Notes under the pieces: generated by a model
Seen by the model: only the letters and a program-made list of their open reading frames with translations
What the model was told of the DNA's origin: nothing
Database searches by the model: none
Program-made: the position numbers and the translations under genes
DNA from: Croceicoccus naphthovorans
Lineage (GTDB): Bacteria; Pseudomonadota; Alphaproteobacteria; Sphingomonadales; Sphingomonadaceae
Assembly (NCBI RefSeq): GCF_001028705.1
Contig: NZ_CP011770.1
Location: 623,501-687,500, forward strand
Length of the DNA: 64,000 nt
Reading direction: 5' to 3'
Part shown: piece after piece, positions 9,332 through 17,563 of the stretch
How positions within the stretch are numbered: the stretch's first letter is position 1
How the letters are laid out: every line of letters begins with the position of its first letter

Positions 9332-10114
9332 TTACTTCTTGCCCCGCAATTTACGGTGCAGGTTGATGTCGGCAACCTCGCTCGGCCCGTCTTCCTGCAA
9401 TACGCCAAGGCGGCGGGCGACTTCCTGATAGGCGTCTTCTTCACCGCCAAGGTCGCGGCGGAACCGGTCCTTGTCCAGCTTTTCGCCGCTGGCGATGTCC
9501 CACAGGCGGCAACCGTCGGGGCTGATTTCGTCGGCCAGGATCACGCGGCTGTAATCGCCATCCCAGATGCGGCCGAATTCCAGCTTGAAGTCGACAAGGC
9601 GGATGCCGACGGCGGCGAACATGCCGACCATGAAGTCGTTGATGCGGATCGCCATCGCGGACATATCCTGCATCTCTTCATTCGATGCCCAGCCGAAGCA
9701 GGCGATGTGTTCTTCCGCGATCAGCGGATCGCCCAGCGCGTCGTCCTTGTAATAGTACTCGATCAGGGTGTGGGGCAGCGGCTCACCCTCTTCGATGCCC
9801 AATCGTTTCGACAGCGAACCGGCGGCGACGTTGCGCACCACGACTTCCAGCGGAATGATTTCCACCTGCCGGACCAGCTGTTCGCGCATGTTCAGCCGGC
9901 GGATGAAGTGCGTGGGAATGCCGATGTGCGACAGGCGCGTGAACACGAACTCGCTGATGCGGTTGTTGATCACGCCCTTGCCGTTGATCGTGCCTTTTTT
10001 CTGGGCGTTGAAGGCGGTGGCATCGTCCTTGAAATACTGGATGATGGTGCCCGGCTCCGGACCTTCGTACAGGATCTTGGCCTTGCCTTCGTAGATCTGG
10101 CGGCGACGCGACAT
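9332..10114 (-). CDS. purC: Phosphoribosylaminoimidazole-succinocarboxamide synthase (SAICAR synthetase)
   Basis: 260 residues from ATG 10114 ([18 protein letters not shown]); a TTG at 10135 would add seven residues and is less likely. SAICAR synthetase hallmarks are present: [52 protein letters not shown] and [14 protein letters not shown]. The enzyme condenses CAIR with aspartate using ATP in de novo purine synthesis. It heads a minus-strand run that later includes purS and purQ but is separated from them by the M16 protease and the DUF4168 protein, so the two purine groups probably have separate promoters. Confidence 0.97.
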   Translation of the reverse strand: MSRRRQIYEGKAKILYEGPEPGTIIQYFKDDATAFNAQKKGTINGKGVINNRISEFVFTRLSHIGIPTHFIRRLNMREQLVRQVEIIPLEVVVRNVAAGSLSKRLGIEEGEPLPHTLIEYYYKDDALGDPLIAEEHIACFGWASNEEMQDMSAMAIRINDFMVGMFAAVGIRLVDFKLEFGRIWDGDYSRVILADEISPDGCRLWDIASGEKLDKDRFRRDLGGEEDAYQEVARRLGVLQEDGPSEVADINLHRKLRGKK

Positions 10115-10281
10115 GGGCGTTTCTTTCTTCGTCAAATACCAAGCCCCGACCTGCCAGCCGCGCCCCGGTGGGGCCTGCCTGACGATGCCGGGGCGTCCTT
10201 GCCGGTCCTATAGGCGAAGCGCGCCGAAAAGCAAAGCAGCCTGACGCTGCGCGATCATTGGCGTTTTCGGTCTGGAAAAAG

Positions 10282-10357
10282 TGGTGCCCGGGGGCGGGAT
10301 CGAACCACCGACACTGCGATTTTCAGTCGCATGCTCTACCAACTGAGCTACCCGGGC
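10282..10357 (-). tRNA. tRNA-Phe (anticodon GAA)
   Basis: A complete 76-nt cloverleaf reads on the minus strand from GCCCGGG (10357) to CCCGGGC-A-CCA (10282), so CCA is encoded. The D arm is GCTC..GAGC, the anticodon stem TGCGA/TCGCA carries the loop CTGAAAA with anticodon GAA, and the T loop is TTCGATC. A run CTTTTTC follows directly and may aid termination. It lies downstream of infA-maf-RNase E/G-yacG and may be expressed with them. Confidence 0.97.
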
Positions 10358-10469
10358 ACGCCATAAAGGCAGGGCCCATCACCGCGTTGCAAGAAGCCGC
10401 CCGGCGACGGGAGCGCCGCCTATGGCCAAACCCGCCGCGCCTGTCCAGCCCCAATTTATGGCTTGGCGA

Positions 10470-10643
10470 TCAGAGGTCTTCTTCGTCGTCCCCGGTGGGC
10501 ACCTTCGCCGGTTCGCCGGGAATCGCATAGCCATTGTCCAGCCATTTCACCAGGTCGCGGTCGCGGCATCGTGATGAGCAGAACGGGGTGTGTTCGGTGC
10601 TGCGGGGCTTGCCGCAGATGGGGCAGGATTTGCCTTTGGTCAT
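10470..10643 (-). CDS. yacG: YacG-type zinc-binding DNA gyrase inhibitor
   Basis: A 57-residue protein starting MTKGKSCPICGKPRS. Four cysteines at 7, 10, 22 and 26 (CPIC and CSSRC) form the YacG zinc knuckle, followed by RDRDLVKWLDNGYAIPGEP, the family signature, and an acidic tail GDDEEDL. In E. coli YacG binds GyrB and inhibits gyrase. The ATG overlaps the stop of the upstream RNase E/G-like gene (ATGA), so translation is coupled. The order maf, RNase E/G, yacG is common in alphaproteobacteria. Confidence 0.92.
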   Translation of the reverse strand: MTKGKSCPICGKPRSTEHTPFCSSRCRDRDLVKWLDNGYAIPGEPAKVPTGDDEEDL

Positions 10644-11614
10644 GCCGACACCGCCTGCGCGAATCCGCCCGAGGGATCAAGGGTGGGATCGGCCTCGACG
10701 CGGATTTCCCGGCCCGTGCGGCGGGAAAGCTCGGCGCGCCATTCGGGGCTGATGCGGGCCTCTACCAATGGGTGGCAGGTCATCAGGATCGGGCCTGCGC
10801 CGCCCACGGATTCGGCGCGGCGGAGCAATTGGCGTGCCGCTGCGCCAAGGGAATCGCGGGCGAAGCGATGCACGATCGAAGGACCGGTCAGCCGTGTAAC
10901 GATCTGAACGAAGCCGAAGCCGTTCATGGCGGTGCGTTCGTGAGGCAGGCGGTACAGTGCCTCGGCCAGCGCGGTGTCGACGGCCCGGCGATCGGCCTTT
11001 TCGTTCAAAGTGGGAAAGTCGATGCCGATCGAACCGCCTATGTCGAGTCGCGGCAGCGCCTCGGCAATTGCGGGCACGGCGGCGAGCGCCAGCGCGCGCG
11101 GCCGCAGCGTGCCGTCGATGTCGATCAGGGTCATCGCCGGGGTCGGCGAAAACAGCAGCGAACCGCCCGCGAAGTCGATGGTGCCCGCCTGGGCCTCTTC
11201 GCAAATCTCGTCCCAGCCATCGACCGGGAAGCGATGCGCGGTGCGGACCGAATGGCCCGCTGCTGCCAATTGTTGCGCCAATTTCGGGGCCGGCGACGGC
11301 GTGGCGCTGGTCGGGCGGGCTTGCGCGCGCTTGGTTCGGTGGCCCTCGCCAATTGCGGCGCGGGTGACTTCCAACGTGATGTCCGCCCCCTCGCTCGCGT
11401 CGCGGGGCAGGCGGTCGACCAGCACTTCGGTGCCATCGTCCAGCCGCGCCGTGCCACGGGCAGAGCCCGAGCGGCGCGAGGCGAGCTTTGCCGAAACGAC
11501 GGCCCCCGCGACCAGTTCGCCCGGCCATGCGATTTTTGCGGCGACGATGCGGTCGCCTTCGATGCGGATCGCGCGGGTCTCGCCGATCCCGTCCTCGATC
11601 AGCCAATCAGCCAA
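10640..11614 (-). CDS. Short RNase E/G-like protein
   Basis: 324 residues, shorter than RNase G (about 490). It keeps a recognisable RNase E/G core: LLFSPTPAMTLIDIDGTLR aligns with the catalytic IDxN strand and GGSIGIDFPTL with the second catalytic Asp strand (GGxIxIDF). The first site reads IDIDG where the family has ID-V/I-N, an Asp for the usual Asn, and the Zn-link CPxCxGxG is absent. It may be a monomeric or altered nuclease for rRNA/mRNA processing, or a degenerate paralogue. It lies in the infA-maf-yacG operon, overlapping maf by 8 bp and yacG by 4 bp, which supports identification by context. Confidence 0.78.
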   Translation of the reverse strand: MADWLIEDGIGETRAIRIEGDRIVAAKIAWPGELVAGAVVSAKLASRRSGSARGTARLDDGTEVLVDRLPRDASEGADITLEVTRAAIGEGHRTKRAQARPTSATPSPAPKLAQQLAAAGHSVRTAHRFPVDGWDEICEEAQAGTIDFAGGSLLFSPTPAMTLIDIDGTLRPRALALAAVPAIAEALPRLDIGGSIGIDFPTLNEKADRRAVDTALAEALYRLPHERTAMNGFGFVQIVTRLTGPSIVHRFARDSLGAAARQLLRRAESVGGAGPILMTCHPLVEARISPEWRAELSRRTGREIRVEADPTLDPSGGFAQAVSA

Positions 11615-12212
11615 CAGGAAATCCCGCGGCGCGCAACAGGGCGCGGGTCTCGAAAAGCGGCAGGCCGACGACGCCCGAATGGCTGCCGCCGATCCACGCG
11701 ATCAGCCCCTCGGCGCGGCCCTGGATCGCATAGCCGCCCGCCTTGCCGTGCCACTCGCCGCTGGCGATGTAGGCGTCGATCTCGGTTGGATGCAGCGCCT
11801 TGAAGCGCACCTCGGTTTCGCTCAGCCGTTCGCGGATCGAACCGTCCGGCGCGCGCAAGGCAATGGCGGACAGAACGCGATGCCGCCGTCCGCTCATCAG
11901 CGTCAGGCACTGGCGCGCGGTGGCTTCGTCCTCCGCCTTGGGCAGGATTCGGCGACCCACGGCCACCACGGTGTCGCCCGCCAGCACAAAGGCATCGTCG
12001 CGCGCGGCGGCTTCTGCCTTTTCGCGGGCCATGCGCACGGCATAGACGCGCGGCAGCTCGGCCTTTAGCGGCGTTTCGTCGATATCTGCGGGGGCAACCG
12101 CGTCGGGCGCGATGCCGATCCGTTTGAGCAGGTCGCGTCGGCGCGGGCTGGCCGATGCGAGGATGAGGCGCCCGTTCTGAATTGTGGGTAGATGCGTGGC
12201 GTCAGCCGCCAT
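11607..12212 (-). CDS. maf: Maf-family nucleoside triphosphate pyrophosphatase
   Basis: 201 residues with the Maf signature LILASASPRRRDLLKRIG near the N-terminus (15-32), the DID(E)TP segment, REKAEAAA, and LAGDTVVAVGRRILPKAED in the middle, then GKAGGYAIQG and GSHSGVVGLPL. Maf proteins hydrolyse non-canonical or modified NTPs to NMPs and PPi; which bases are preferred cannot be told with certainty here. It starts six bases after the infA stop and overlaps the RNase E/G-like gene by 8 bp, so it is the second gene of that operon. Confidence 0.93.
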   Translation of the reverse strand: MAADATHLPTIQNGRLILASASPRRRDLLKRIGIAPDAVAPADIDETPLKAELPRVYAVRMAREKAEAAARDDAFVLAGDTVVAVGRRILPKAEDEATARQCLTLMSGRRHRVLSAIALRAPDGSIRERLSETEVRFKALHPTEIDAYIASGEWHGKAGGYAIQGRAEGLIAWIGGSHSGVVGLPLFETRALLRAAGFPVG

Positions 12213-12218
12213 CGCCGG

Positions 12219-12464
12219 TTACTGCGGCCCCGGGCCGCCCCGGCCGGGCATAAAGCGATAGGTGATGCGGCCCTTGGTCAGGTCGTACGGCGTCAGTTCC
12301 ACCAGAACCTCGTCGCCCACCAGCACGCGGATGCGGTTCTTGCGCATCTTGCCGGCGGTATGGCCAAGGATCTCGTGATCGTTCTCCAGCCTGACGCGGA
12401 ACATCGCATTGGGCAGCAGTTCGACCACATGGCCGCGCATTTCGAGAAGTTCTTCTTTCGCCAT
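12219..12464 (-). CDS. infA: Translation initiation factor IF-1
   Basis: 81 residues, an S1-type OB fold beginning [20 protein letters not shown] and containing [20 protein letters not shown] and [12 protein letters not shown]-1 binds the ribosomal A site during initiation. It is about nine residues longer than the usual 72, with a Gly/Pro-rich tail [13 protein letters not shown] lies nine bases before the ATG. It is the first gene of infA-maf-RNase E/G-yacG(-tRNA-Phe). Confidence 0.96.
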   Translation of the reverse strand: MAKEELLEMRGHVVELLPNAMFRVRLENDHEILGHTAGKMRKNRIRVLVGDEVLVELTPYDLTKGRITYRFMPGRGGPGPQ

Positions 12465-12618
12465 ATCCGGGCCTTGCGGCCCATCCTTTCACTCGATCTC
12501 TTAGGAAAAACAGGTGCGCGGGCCTTTACCCGCACAACGCGTAAATGGGAAGCCCGTGCGGATTATTCAATTTTCGGCACGGTTCATCGCGCGTTTTGGC
12601 TTTTGCGACAAACCGATA

Positions 12619-12637
12619 CGCAACGATGCTTGTTGCG
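12619..12637. promoter_or_regulatory. Inverted repeat upstream of TonB-dependent receptor (candidate operator)
   Basis: CGCAAC-N7-GTTGCG is a perfect 6-bp inverted repeat 29 bases before the receptor ATG; a further TTGCG at 12604 gives three alternating half sites. The region also divides the receptor from the divergent infA operon. The binding protein is unknown. Confidence 0.35.
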
Positions 12638-12665
12638 AATGCAGCGTGTCGCCAGCTATCGTGCG

Positions 12666-15137
12666 ATGAGACGCGAAGCCCCCTTTAGCCTGCCCCGCTT
12701 TCACCTGATCGCCGGCACCGCCGTATCCGCCTTGGCCCTGACAATGGCCGCTCCCTCCTACGCGCAGGACGAGAGCGAGCCGATGGCCGATCCTACTGAA
12801 AACGAGATCGTCGTCACCGCGCAGCGTATGCGCGGGCAGGTTGATACGCCCTATCCCCCGGTGGCCGTGATCGATGAGGAAGAGATCGCCAGTTATGGCG
12901 CGGCGTCGCTGGCCGAACTGATCGAGGAACTGGCCCCGCAGACCAGCTCTGCCCGTGGGCGCGGCGGCGGACGGCCGGCGATTCTGGTGAACGGTCGGCG
13001 GGTCAACGGCTTTCGCGAAATGCGCAACTATCCGCCAGAGGCGATCCGCCGGGTCGAAGTCCTGCCCGAAGAAGTTGCCTTGCGCTTCGGCTTCCGCCCA
13101 GACCAGCGGGTGGTGAATTTCATCCTGAAGGACAACTTCTCGTCTGTCACGGCCGAGCTTGAATATGGATTTCCCACCGACGGCGGCTATTCCACCAACG
13201 AGCAGGAAGTGTCCCTGCTGCGGATCAATGGTGCGAACCGGCTGAACATCGCGCTGGAAAATGAAGACAGCTCGATGCTGACGGAGGCGGAGCGGGGCGT
13301 CTCCTCTATCGACGGCACGCCGCTGGCGGGCGATGCCGATCCGTCGGCCTATCGGTCTCTGATCGCGGATAGCCGCGACATCACGCTGAACACCAACTGG
13401 TCGCGCGGATTGGGCGAGGATGGCATAGGCGCGTCACTGTCGCTAAGCGGGACGTTCACCCGCTCTGACAGCCTGTCGTATCGCGGGCCCGATGCGGTGC
13501 TGTTGGACGATGGTGAGGGGAGCAGCGTCTATCGCACGCTTTATGACCCCGCATCCGGGTTCGGTCCGCGGTTGCGTGATACCAAGAGCGAGACGTTCGA
13601 GCTTGGCACCGCATACGACACGCGGATTGGCGACTGGCAGCTGAACGCCACCGCCAACTGGGCCCATGGCGAGAGCCGGACCCTGACCGACGGCAGCGCG
13701 AATACCGATGCGCTGGAACTGGCGGTGCAGAACGGCGATGTCGCCTATGACGCGCCGGTCGCGACCTTGCTGGCGAATGGTGTGACTGCGCGCCCGACTT
13801 ATCGCGCGACCTCTAACACTGAAGATGTTTCGACCCTCGTCACGGCCAGTGGCCAGCCGATCACCTTGCCTGCGGGCGAGGTATCGGTCGTGCTGAAGGC
13901 CGGGTACGACTGGAACAACATCGACAGTGCAGACAGCCGCAATCCCGAGAGCCGCCTGAACCTGACGCGCGGCGATCTCAACGGCGGCGTCACGCTGGGC
14001 ATTCCCATCGCCAGCCGCCGCACGGGTACGCTTGATGCCATTGGCGACCTCTCGCTCGACCTTTCGGGCGGGGTAAGTCACTTGTCGGATTTCGGCACGC
14101 TGTACGACGGCAGCTTCGGTCTGACTTGGGGCATCACCGACAAGCTCGATCTGCAGGCCAGCTATATCTACCGCCAGGCCGCGCCTACGCTGACCCAGCT
14201 TGGCGCGCCGCAAGTGCTGACCAGCGGGTCCACGGTTTATGACTTCACGACCGGCCAGAACGTACTGGTCGACGTGCTGTCGGGTGGCAATCCGAACCTG
14301 GTTGCGGAAAAGCAGAAGGACTGGAAGATCGCGCTGAACTGGGACTTGCCGTTCCTCGACCGGTCGCGGTTCATCGCCGAATACTATGACGAGACCTCGA
14401 CCAATACGTCCGGCTCATTCTCTGCCCTGACGCCGGAGATCGAGGCGGCATTCCCCGAACTGTTCGTACGCGATACGGCAGGCAACCTGATCCTTGTCGA
14501 CCAACGCCCGGTGACGTTCGCCGAGGAACGCGGCCGCCGCATCCGTTGGGGTCTGGACGTGTCGGACGAGATTTCGGGCGGAGAGCAGGAGCGGGGTGAA
14601 CGCGGCGCTGGTCGCGGTGGCCGGGGCGGCGGCATGCCCGGTATGGGCGGTCGCGATCGTCGGGGCGGGCGTTGGAGCCTGTCGCTGTTCCACACCTATC
14701 GCCTGCAGGACGAAGTGCTGATCAGCGACAACGGTCCGTTGCTGGACCTGCTCGACGGCGATTCGCTGGTGAACAGCCCGACTGCGCAGCACGGGATCGA
14801 GATGCGCGGCGGGCTTTACTACAACGGTTTCGGCCTGCGCCTGTCGGGCAATTACATTGGCGGAAGCTCCATCGACGGCAGCACGGCGACAGGGGCCAGC
14901 GGGCTGGATTTCCACCCCTATGCCACCTTCGATGCGCGCATGTTCGTCGATCTGGAGCGGCAGTTTCAGGACGTTGATTTCCTGAAAGGCAGCCGGGTTT
15001 CACTGCGCGTCGACAACATCTTCAACGTGCAGCAGCGGGTGACGGACGATACCGGCACGGTGCCCTTCGCCTACCTGCCCGACTTTACCGACCCCAAGGG
15101 CAGATTTTTCGAGATCGATTTCCGCAAGCGGTTCTGA
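12666..15137 (+). CDS. TonB-dependent outer-membrane receptor with Gly/Arg-rich loop
   Basis: 823 residues from ATG 12666, chosen because the signal peptide (about 1-36, ending APSYAQ) starts there. NEIVVTAQRMRGQ shortly after is a TonB-box/plug entry motif. The plug domain includes RGGGRPAILVNGRRVNGFREM and the beta-barrel ends in a C-terminal Phe (FEIDFRKRF). Residues about 637-665 form an unusual Gly/Arg/Met-rich insert (GAGRGGRGGGMPGMGGRDRR), probably an extracellular loop. The receptor would import a siderophore, metal chelate or other bulky ligand; the ligand cannot be read from sequence. A second receptor follows 79 bases later. Confidence 0.85.
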   Translation: MRREAPFSLPRFHLIAGTAVSALALTMAAPSYAQDESEPMADPTENEIVVTAQRMRGQVDTPYPPVAVIDEEEIASYGAASLAELIEELAPQTSSARGRGGGRPAILVNGRRVNGFREMRNYPPEAIRRVEVLPEEVALRFGFRPDQRVVNFILKDNFSSVTAELEYGFPTDGGYSTNEQEVSLLRINGANRLNIALENEDSSMLTEAERGVSSIDGTPLAGDADPSAYRSLIADSRDITLNTNWSRGLGEDGIGASLSLSGTFTRSDSLSYRGPDAVLLDDGEGSSVYRTLYDPASGFGPRLRDTKSETFELGTAYDTRIGDWQLNATANWAHGESRTLTDGSANTDALELAVQNGDVAYDAPVATLLANGVTARPTYRATSNTEDVSTLVTASGQPITLPAGEVSVVLKAGYDWNNIDSADSRNPESRLNLTRGDLNGGVTLGIPIASRRTGTLDAIGDLSLDLSGGVSHLSDFGTLYDGSFGLTWGITDKLDLQASYIYRQAAPTLTQLGAPQVLTSGSTVYDFTTGQNVLVDVLSGGNPNLVAEKQKDWKIALNWDLPFLDRSRFIAEYYDETSTNTSGSFSALTPEIEAAFPELFVRDTAGNLILVDQRPVTFAEERGRRIRWGLDVSDEISGGEQERGERGAGRGGRGGGMPGMGGRDRRGGRWSLSLFHTYRLQDEVLISDNGPLLDLLDGDSLVNSPTAQHGIEMRGGLYYNGFGLRLSGNYIGGSSIDGSTATGASGLDFHPYATFDARMFVDLERQFQDVDFLKGSRVSLRVDNIFNVQQRVTDDTGTVPFAYLPDFTDPKGRFFEIDFRKRF

Positions 15138-15216
15138 ATTGGCGCATTGTCCCTTCGGCCAATAGGACAGCGCAGGCGGGCCCCCTAGCCTGACGATCGC
15201 CTTGGGAGGGGTGACC

Positions 15217-17514
15217 GTGAGAGCCGTACCTGCAACCGTTATCTGTATTGCCGGGGTCGTGATTACCGCTCCGGCCTTGGCGCAGGATGCTGGGCAGACC
15301 ATCGTCGTCACCGCCCCCGGCGGGGCCTTCGATCTGGACGATGCACTGGCGCTGGAGCGCGCCGACATCGCGGTGGCGGGCGTGCCCGATGTGCTGGGCG
15401 CAATGACGCGCAATTTCGCGGGCGTCACGTTGCAGGATGCGCAGAACAACCCGTGGCAGCCGAACCTTGTCGATCGCGGCTATGTCGCCTCGCCCTTGCA
15501 GGGGCAGGCGCAGGGTATCGCGGTCTATCTGGATGGCGCGCGGTTCAACCAGCCCTTTGGCGATACCGTCAATTTCGACCTGATTCCCGATGCCGCGATC
15601 CGCGCGCTGACCATGCGCGATGCGGGGCCGGTCTATGGCCTGAATGCTTTGGGCGGGGTGCTGGTGATGGAAACGATGACCGGGCGCGACGATCCCGGCG
15701 TCGAGGCCGCCGCCGCCATCGGTTCGTACGGAGAGCGCGACCTCAGCGCTTCTGCCGGTAGCGCATTCGGACGGTTCAGCGCATTCGGCGCGGTGCAATA
15801 TCGCGAGGAGGATGGCTGGCGCGACTACAGCCCTTCGGACCTGCTCAACGGCTATGTCGATGTCGGCTTCGAAGGGGAGCGCGGCGGGGCGCACTTGAAG
15901 TTTATCGGTGCGGAAACGAACCTGACCGGCAACGGCGTGGCCCCGGTCGAACTGCTTGCCGCGCGGCGGCAGTCGGTGTTCACATGGCCCGACCGGACGA
16001 ACAACCGCTATGGCCGCTTCAGCCTGCACCCTTGGCTGGCGCTGTCCGATGGAATGCGGCTGGAGGCGACGCTCTATCGCCAGCGCCGCAAGGCCGATAC
16101 CGCGAATGGCGACGCTGCGGATATCGAGGAATGCGAGGAAGAAGAATTCGAGGGCTTGCTCTGCCTCGAAAGCGTGGGTGACGATGATGATGAGGCACAG
16201 ACCGTTCTTACGGACAGAGAGGGCAATGCCATTGCCGATTTGCTGGATGACGGAGAATATGGCGTGTTCAACCGGGGGCGCATCAAGACCCGTTCCGAAG
16301 GCATCCTGGCACAGTTGATCGCGGAAACGCCGATGGGCGCGCGGACCAACCGGCTGGCGGCGGGTTTCAGCTACGATTCCAGCGAGAGTGCCTTCAGCAC
16401 TTCGACCGAACTGGGCGAACTGACCGACACGCGCAGCGTCAATGGGCTGGCCATCTTCATCGACCAGCCGGACGGTGCGATCGCGCCGGTCGGCCTGAAA
16501 ACTCGCACCCGGTACTGGAGTGCCTTCGTCGGCAACAGCCTGCCATTGGGCGGCGCGCTGACGGCGGAAATCGGGCTTCGCTATAACCATGCCAAGGTGC
16601 GGCTGGTCGACCAGATCGGCACGGCACTGAATGGCAAGCACCGTTTCAGCCGTCTCAACCCCGGCATCGAACTGGACTGGGCGCTATCGCCCACAGTGTC
16701 GCTGCGTGCGGGCTATTCGGAGACGAACCGCGTGCCGACCCCGGCGGAACTGTCCTGCGCGGACGAGGATGCACCGTGCAGTCTGACCAACTTCTTCATC
16801 GCCGATCCACCGCTGGAGCAGGTCGTCGCCAAGACCTTCGAACTGGGCGCGACGGGCGAGATCGCGGCGGGTGCGTGGGATGTAGACTGGCTGCTCTCCG
16901 GCTATCGCACCACCAACACCAACGACATCCAGTACATCGCCAGCGCGATACGCGGGCGCGCCTATTTCCAGAATGTGGGCAGCACGCGGCGTCAGGGTGT
17001 GGAGGCGACCCTTCAGGCGCGGCGCGGCGGGCTGCGCCTGTCGGCCAGCTATGCATTCATCGACGCGACCTACCGTTCGCCGCTCACGCTAAGCAGCCCT
17101 GCCAACCCGGAGGCTGACGACGATGGCGAAATCTACGTAGCGCCCGGCGACCGCCTTCCCGGTCTGCCGCAGCATAGCGGCACGTTCAGCGCCGATTTCC
17201 AAGGCCGTGGGTTCACGCTGGGCGGCGACATGGTGGCGCGCGGCAGCCAAGGCCTGATCGGCGATGAGGCAGACCAGAACGCCCCGGTGCCGGGTTATCT
17301 CCTTTTCAACTTGCGCGGCAGCCTCGACCTGACGCGCGGCATTTCCCTGTTCGGCGAACTGCGCAATGTGTTCGACCGCGACAATGCGACTTTCGGCACC
17401 TTCAGCGAAGTCGACGAGGTGGAACTGGAAGAATCGCCTGACGCATCCGACCCGCGTGCCTACGGCCCCGGTGCGCCCCGTCGGTGGACGCTGGGGGTGC
17501 GCGCAAGGTTCTGA
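15217..17514 (+). CDS. TonB-dependent outer-membrane receptor
   Basis: 765 residues from GTG 15217, chosen because GGAGG sits seven bases upstream and the residues from there form a signal peptide ending ITAPALAQ. QTIVVTAPGGAF is the TonB-box region; the plug carries YLDGARFNQPFGDTVNFDLI and GPVYGLNALGGVLVMET. The barrel ends in RRWTLGVRARF. Around residues 305-335 there is a strongly acidic, cysteine-containing insert (EECEEEEFEGLLCLE, DDDDEA), probably in a surface loop. The ligand is unknown. It follows the first receptor on the same strand and may be co-expressed. Confidence 0.85.
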   Translation: MRAVPATVICIAGVVITAPALAQDAGQTIVVTAPGGAFDLDDALALERADIAVAGVPDVLGAMTRNFAGVTLQDAQNNPWQPNLVDRGYVASPLQGQAQGIAVYLDGARFNQPFGDTVNFDLIPDAAIRALTMRDAGPVYGLNALGGVLVMETMTGRDDPGVEAAAAIGSYGERDLSASAGSAFGRFSAFGAVQYREEDGWRDYSPSDLLNGYVDVGFEGERGGAHLKFIGAETNLTGNGVAPVELLAARRQSVFTWPDRTNNRYGRFSLHPWLALSDGMRLEATLYRQRRKADTANGDAADIEECEEEEFEGLLCLESVGDDDDEAQTVLTDREGNAIADLLDDGEYGVFNRGRIKTRSEGILAQLIAETPMGARTNRLAAGFSYDSSESAFSTSTELGELTDTRSVNGLAIFIDQPDGAIAPVGLKTRTRYWSAFVGNSLPLGGALTAEIGLRYNHAKVRLVDQIGTALNGKHRFSRLNPGIELDWALSPTVSLRAGYSETNRVPTPAELSCADEDAPCSLTNFFIADPPLEQVVAKTFELGATGEIAAGAWDVDWLLSGYRTTNTNDIQYIASAIRGRAYFQNVGSTRRQGVEATLQARRGGLRLSASYAFIDATYRSPLTLSSPANPEADDDGEIYVAPGDRLPGLPQHSGTFSADFQGRGFTLGGDMVARGSQGLIGDEADQNAPVPGYLLFNLRGSLDLTRGISLFGELRNVFDRDNATFGTFSEVDEVELEESPDASDPRAYGPGAPRRWTLGVRARF

Positions 17515-17563
17515 CGTCTTTGCAGTTCCATTCGGGCTGCGTCGAACCTATCTGCATTCGCAG

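Noticed and set aside
10463..11803. Plus-strand open frame of 446 codons opposite yacG, RNase E/G-like and maf
   Set aside because: It crosses three recognised genes on the other strand and has no protein-like features.
12192..12665. N-terminal extension of the first TonB receptor frame back to 12192
   Set aside because: It would run through infA on the other strand and place the signal peptide internally.
15085..16641. Minus-strand open frame of 518 codons opposite the second TonB receptor
   Set aside because: Antisense to a clear receptor gene, starts without a ribosome site and shows no domain.
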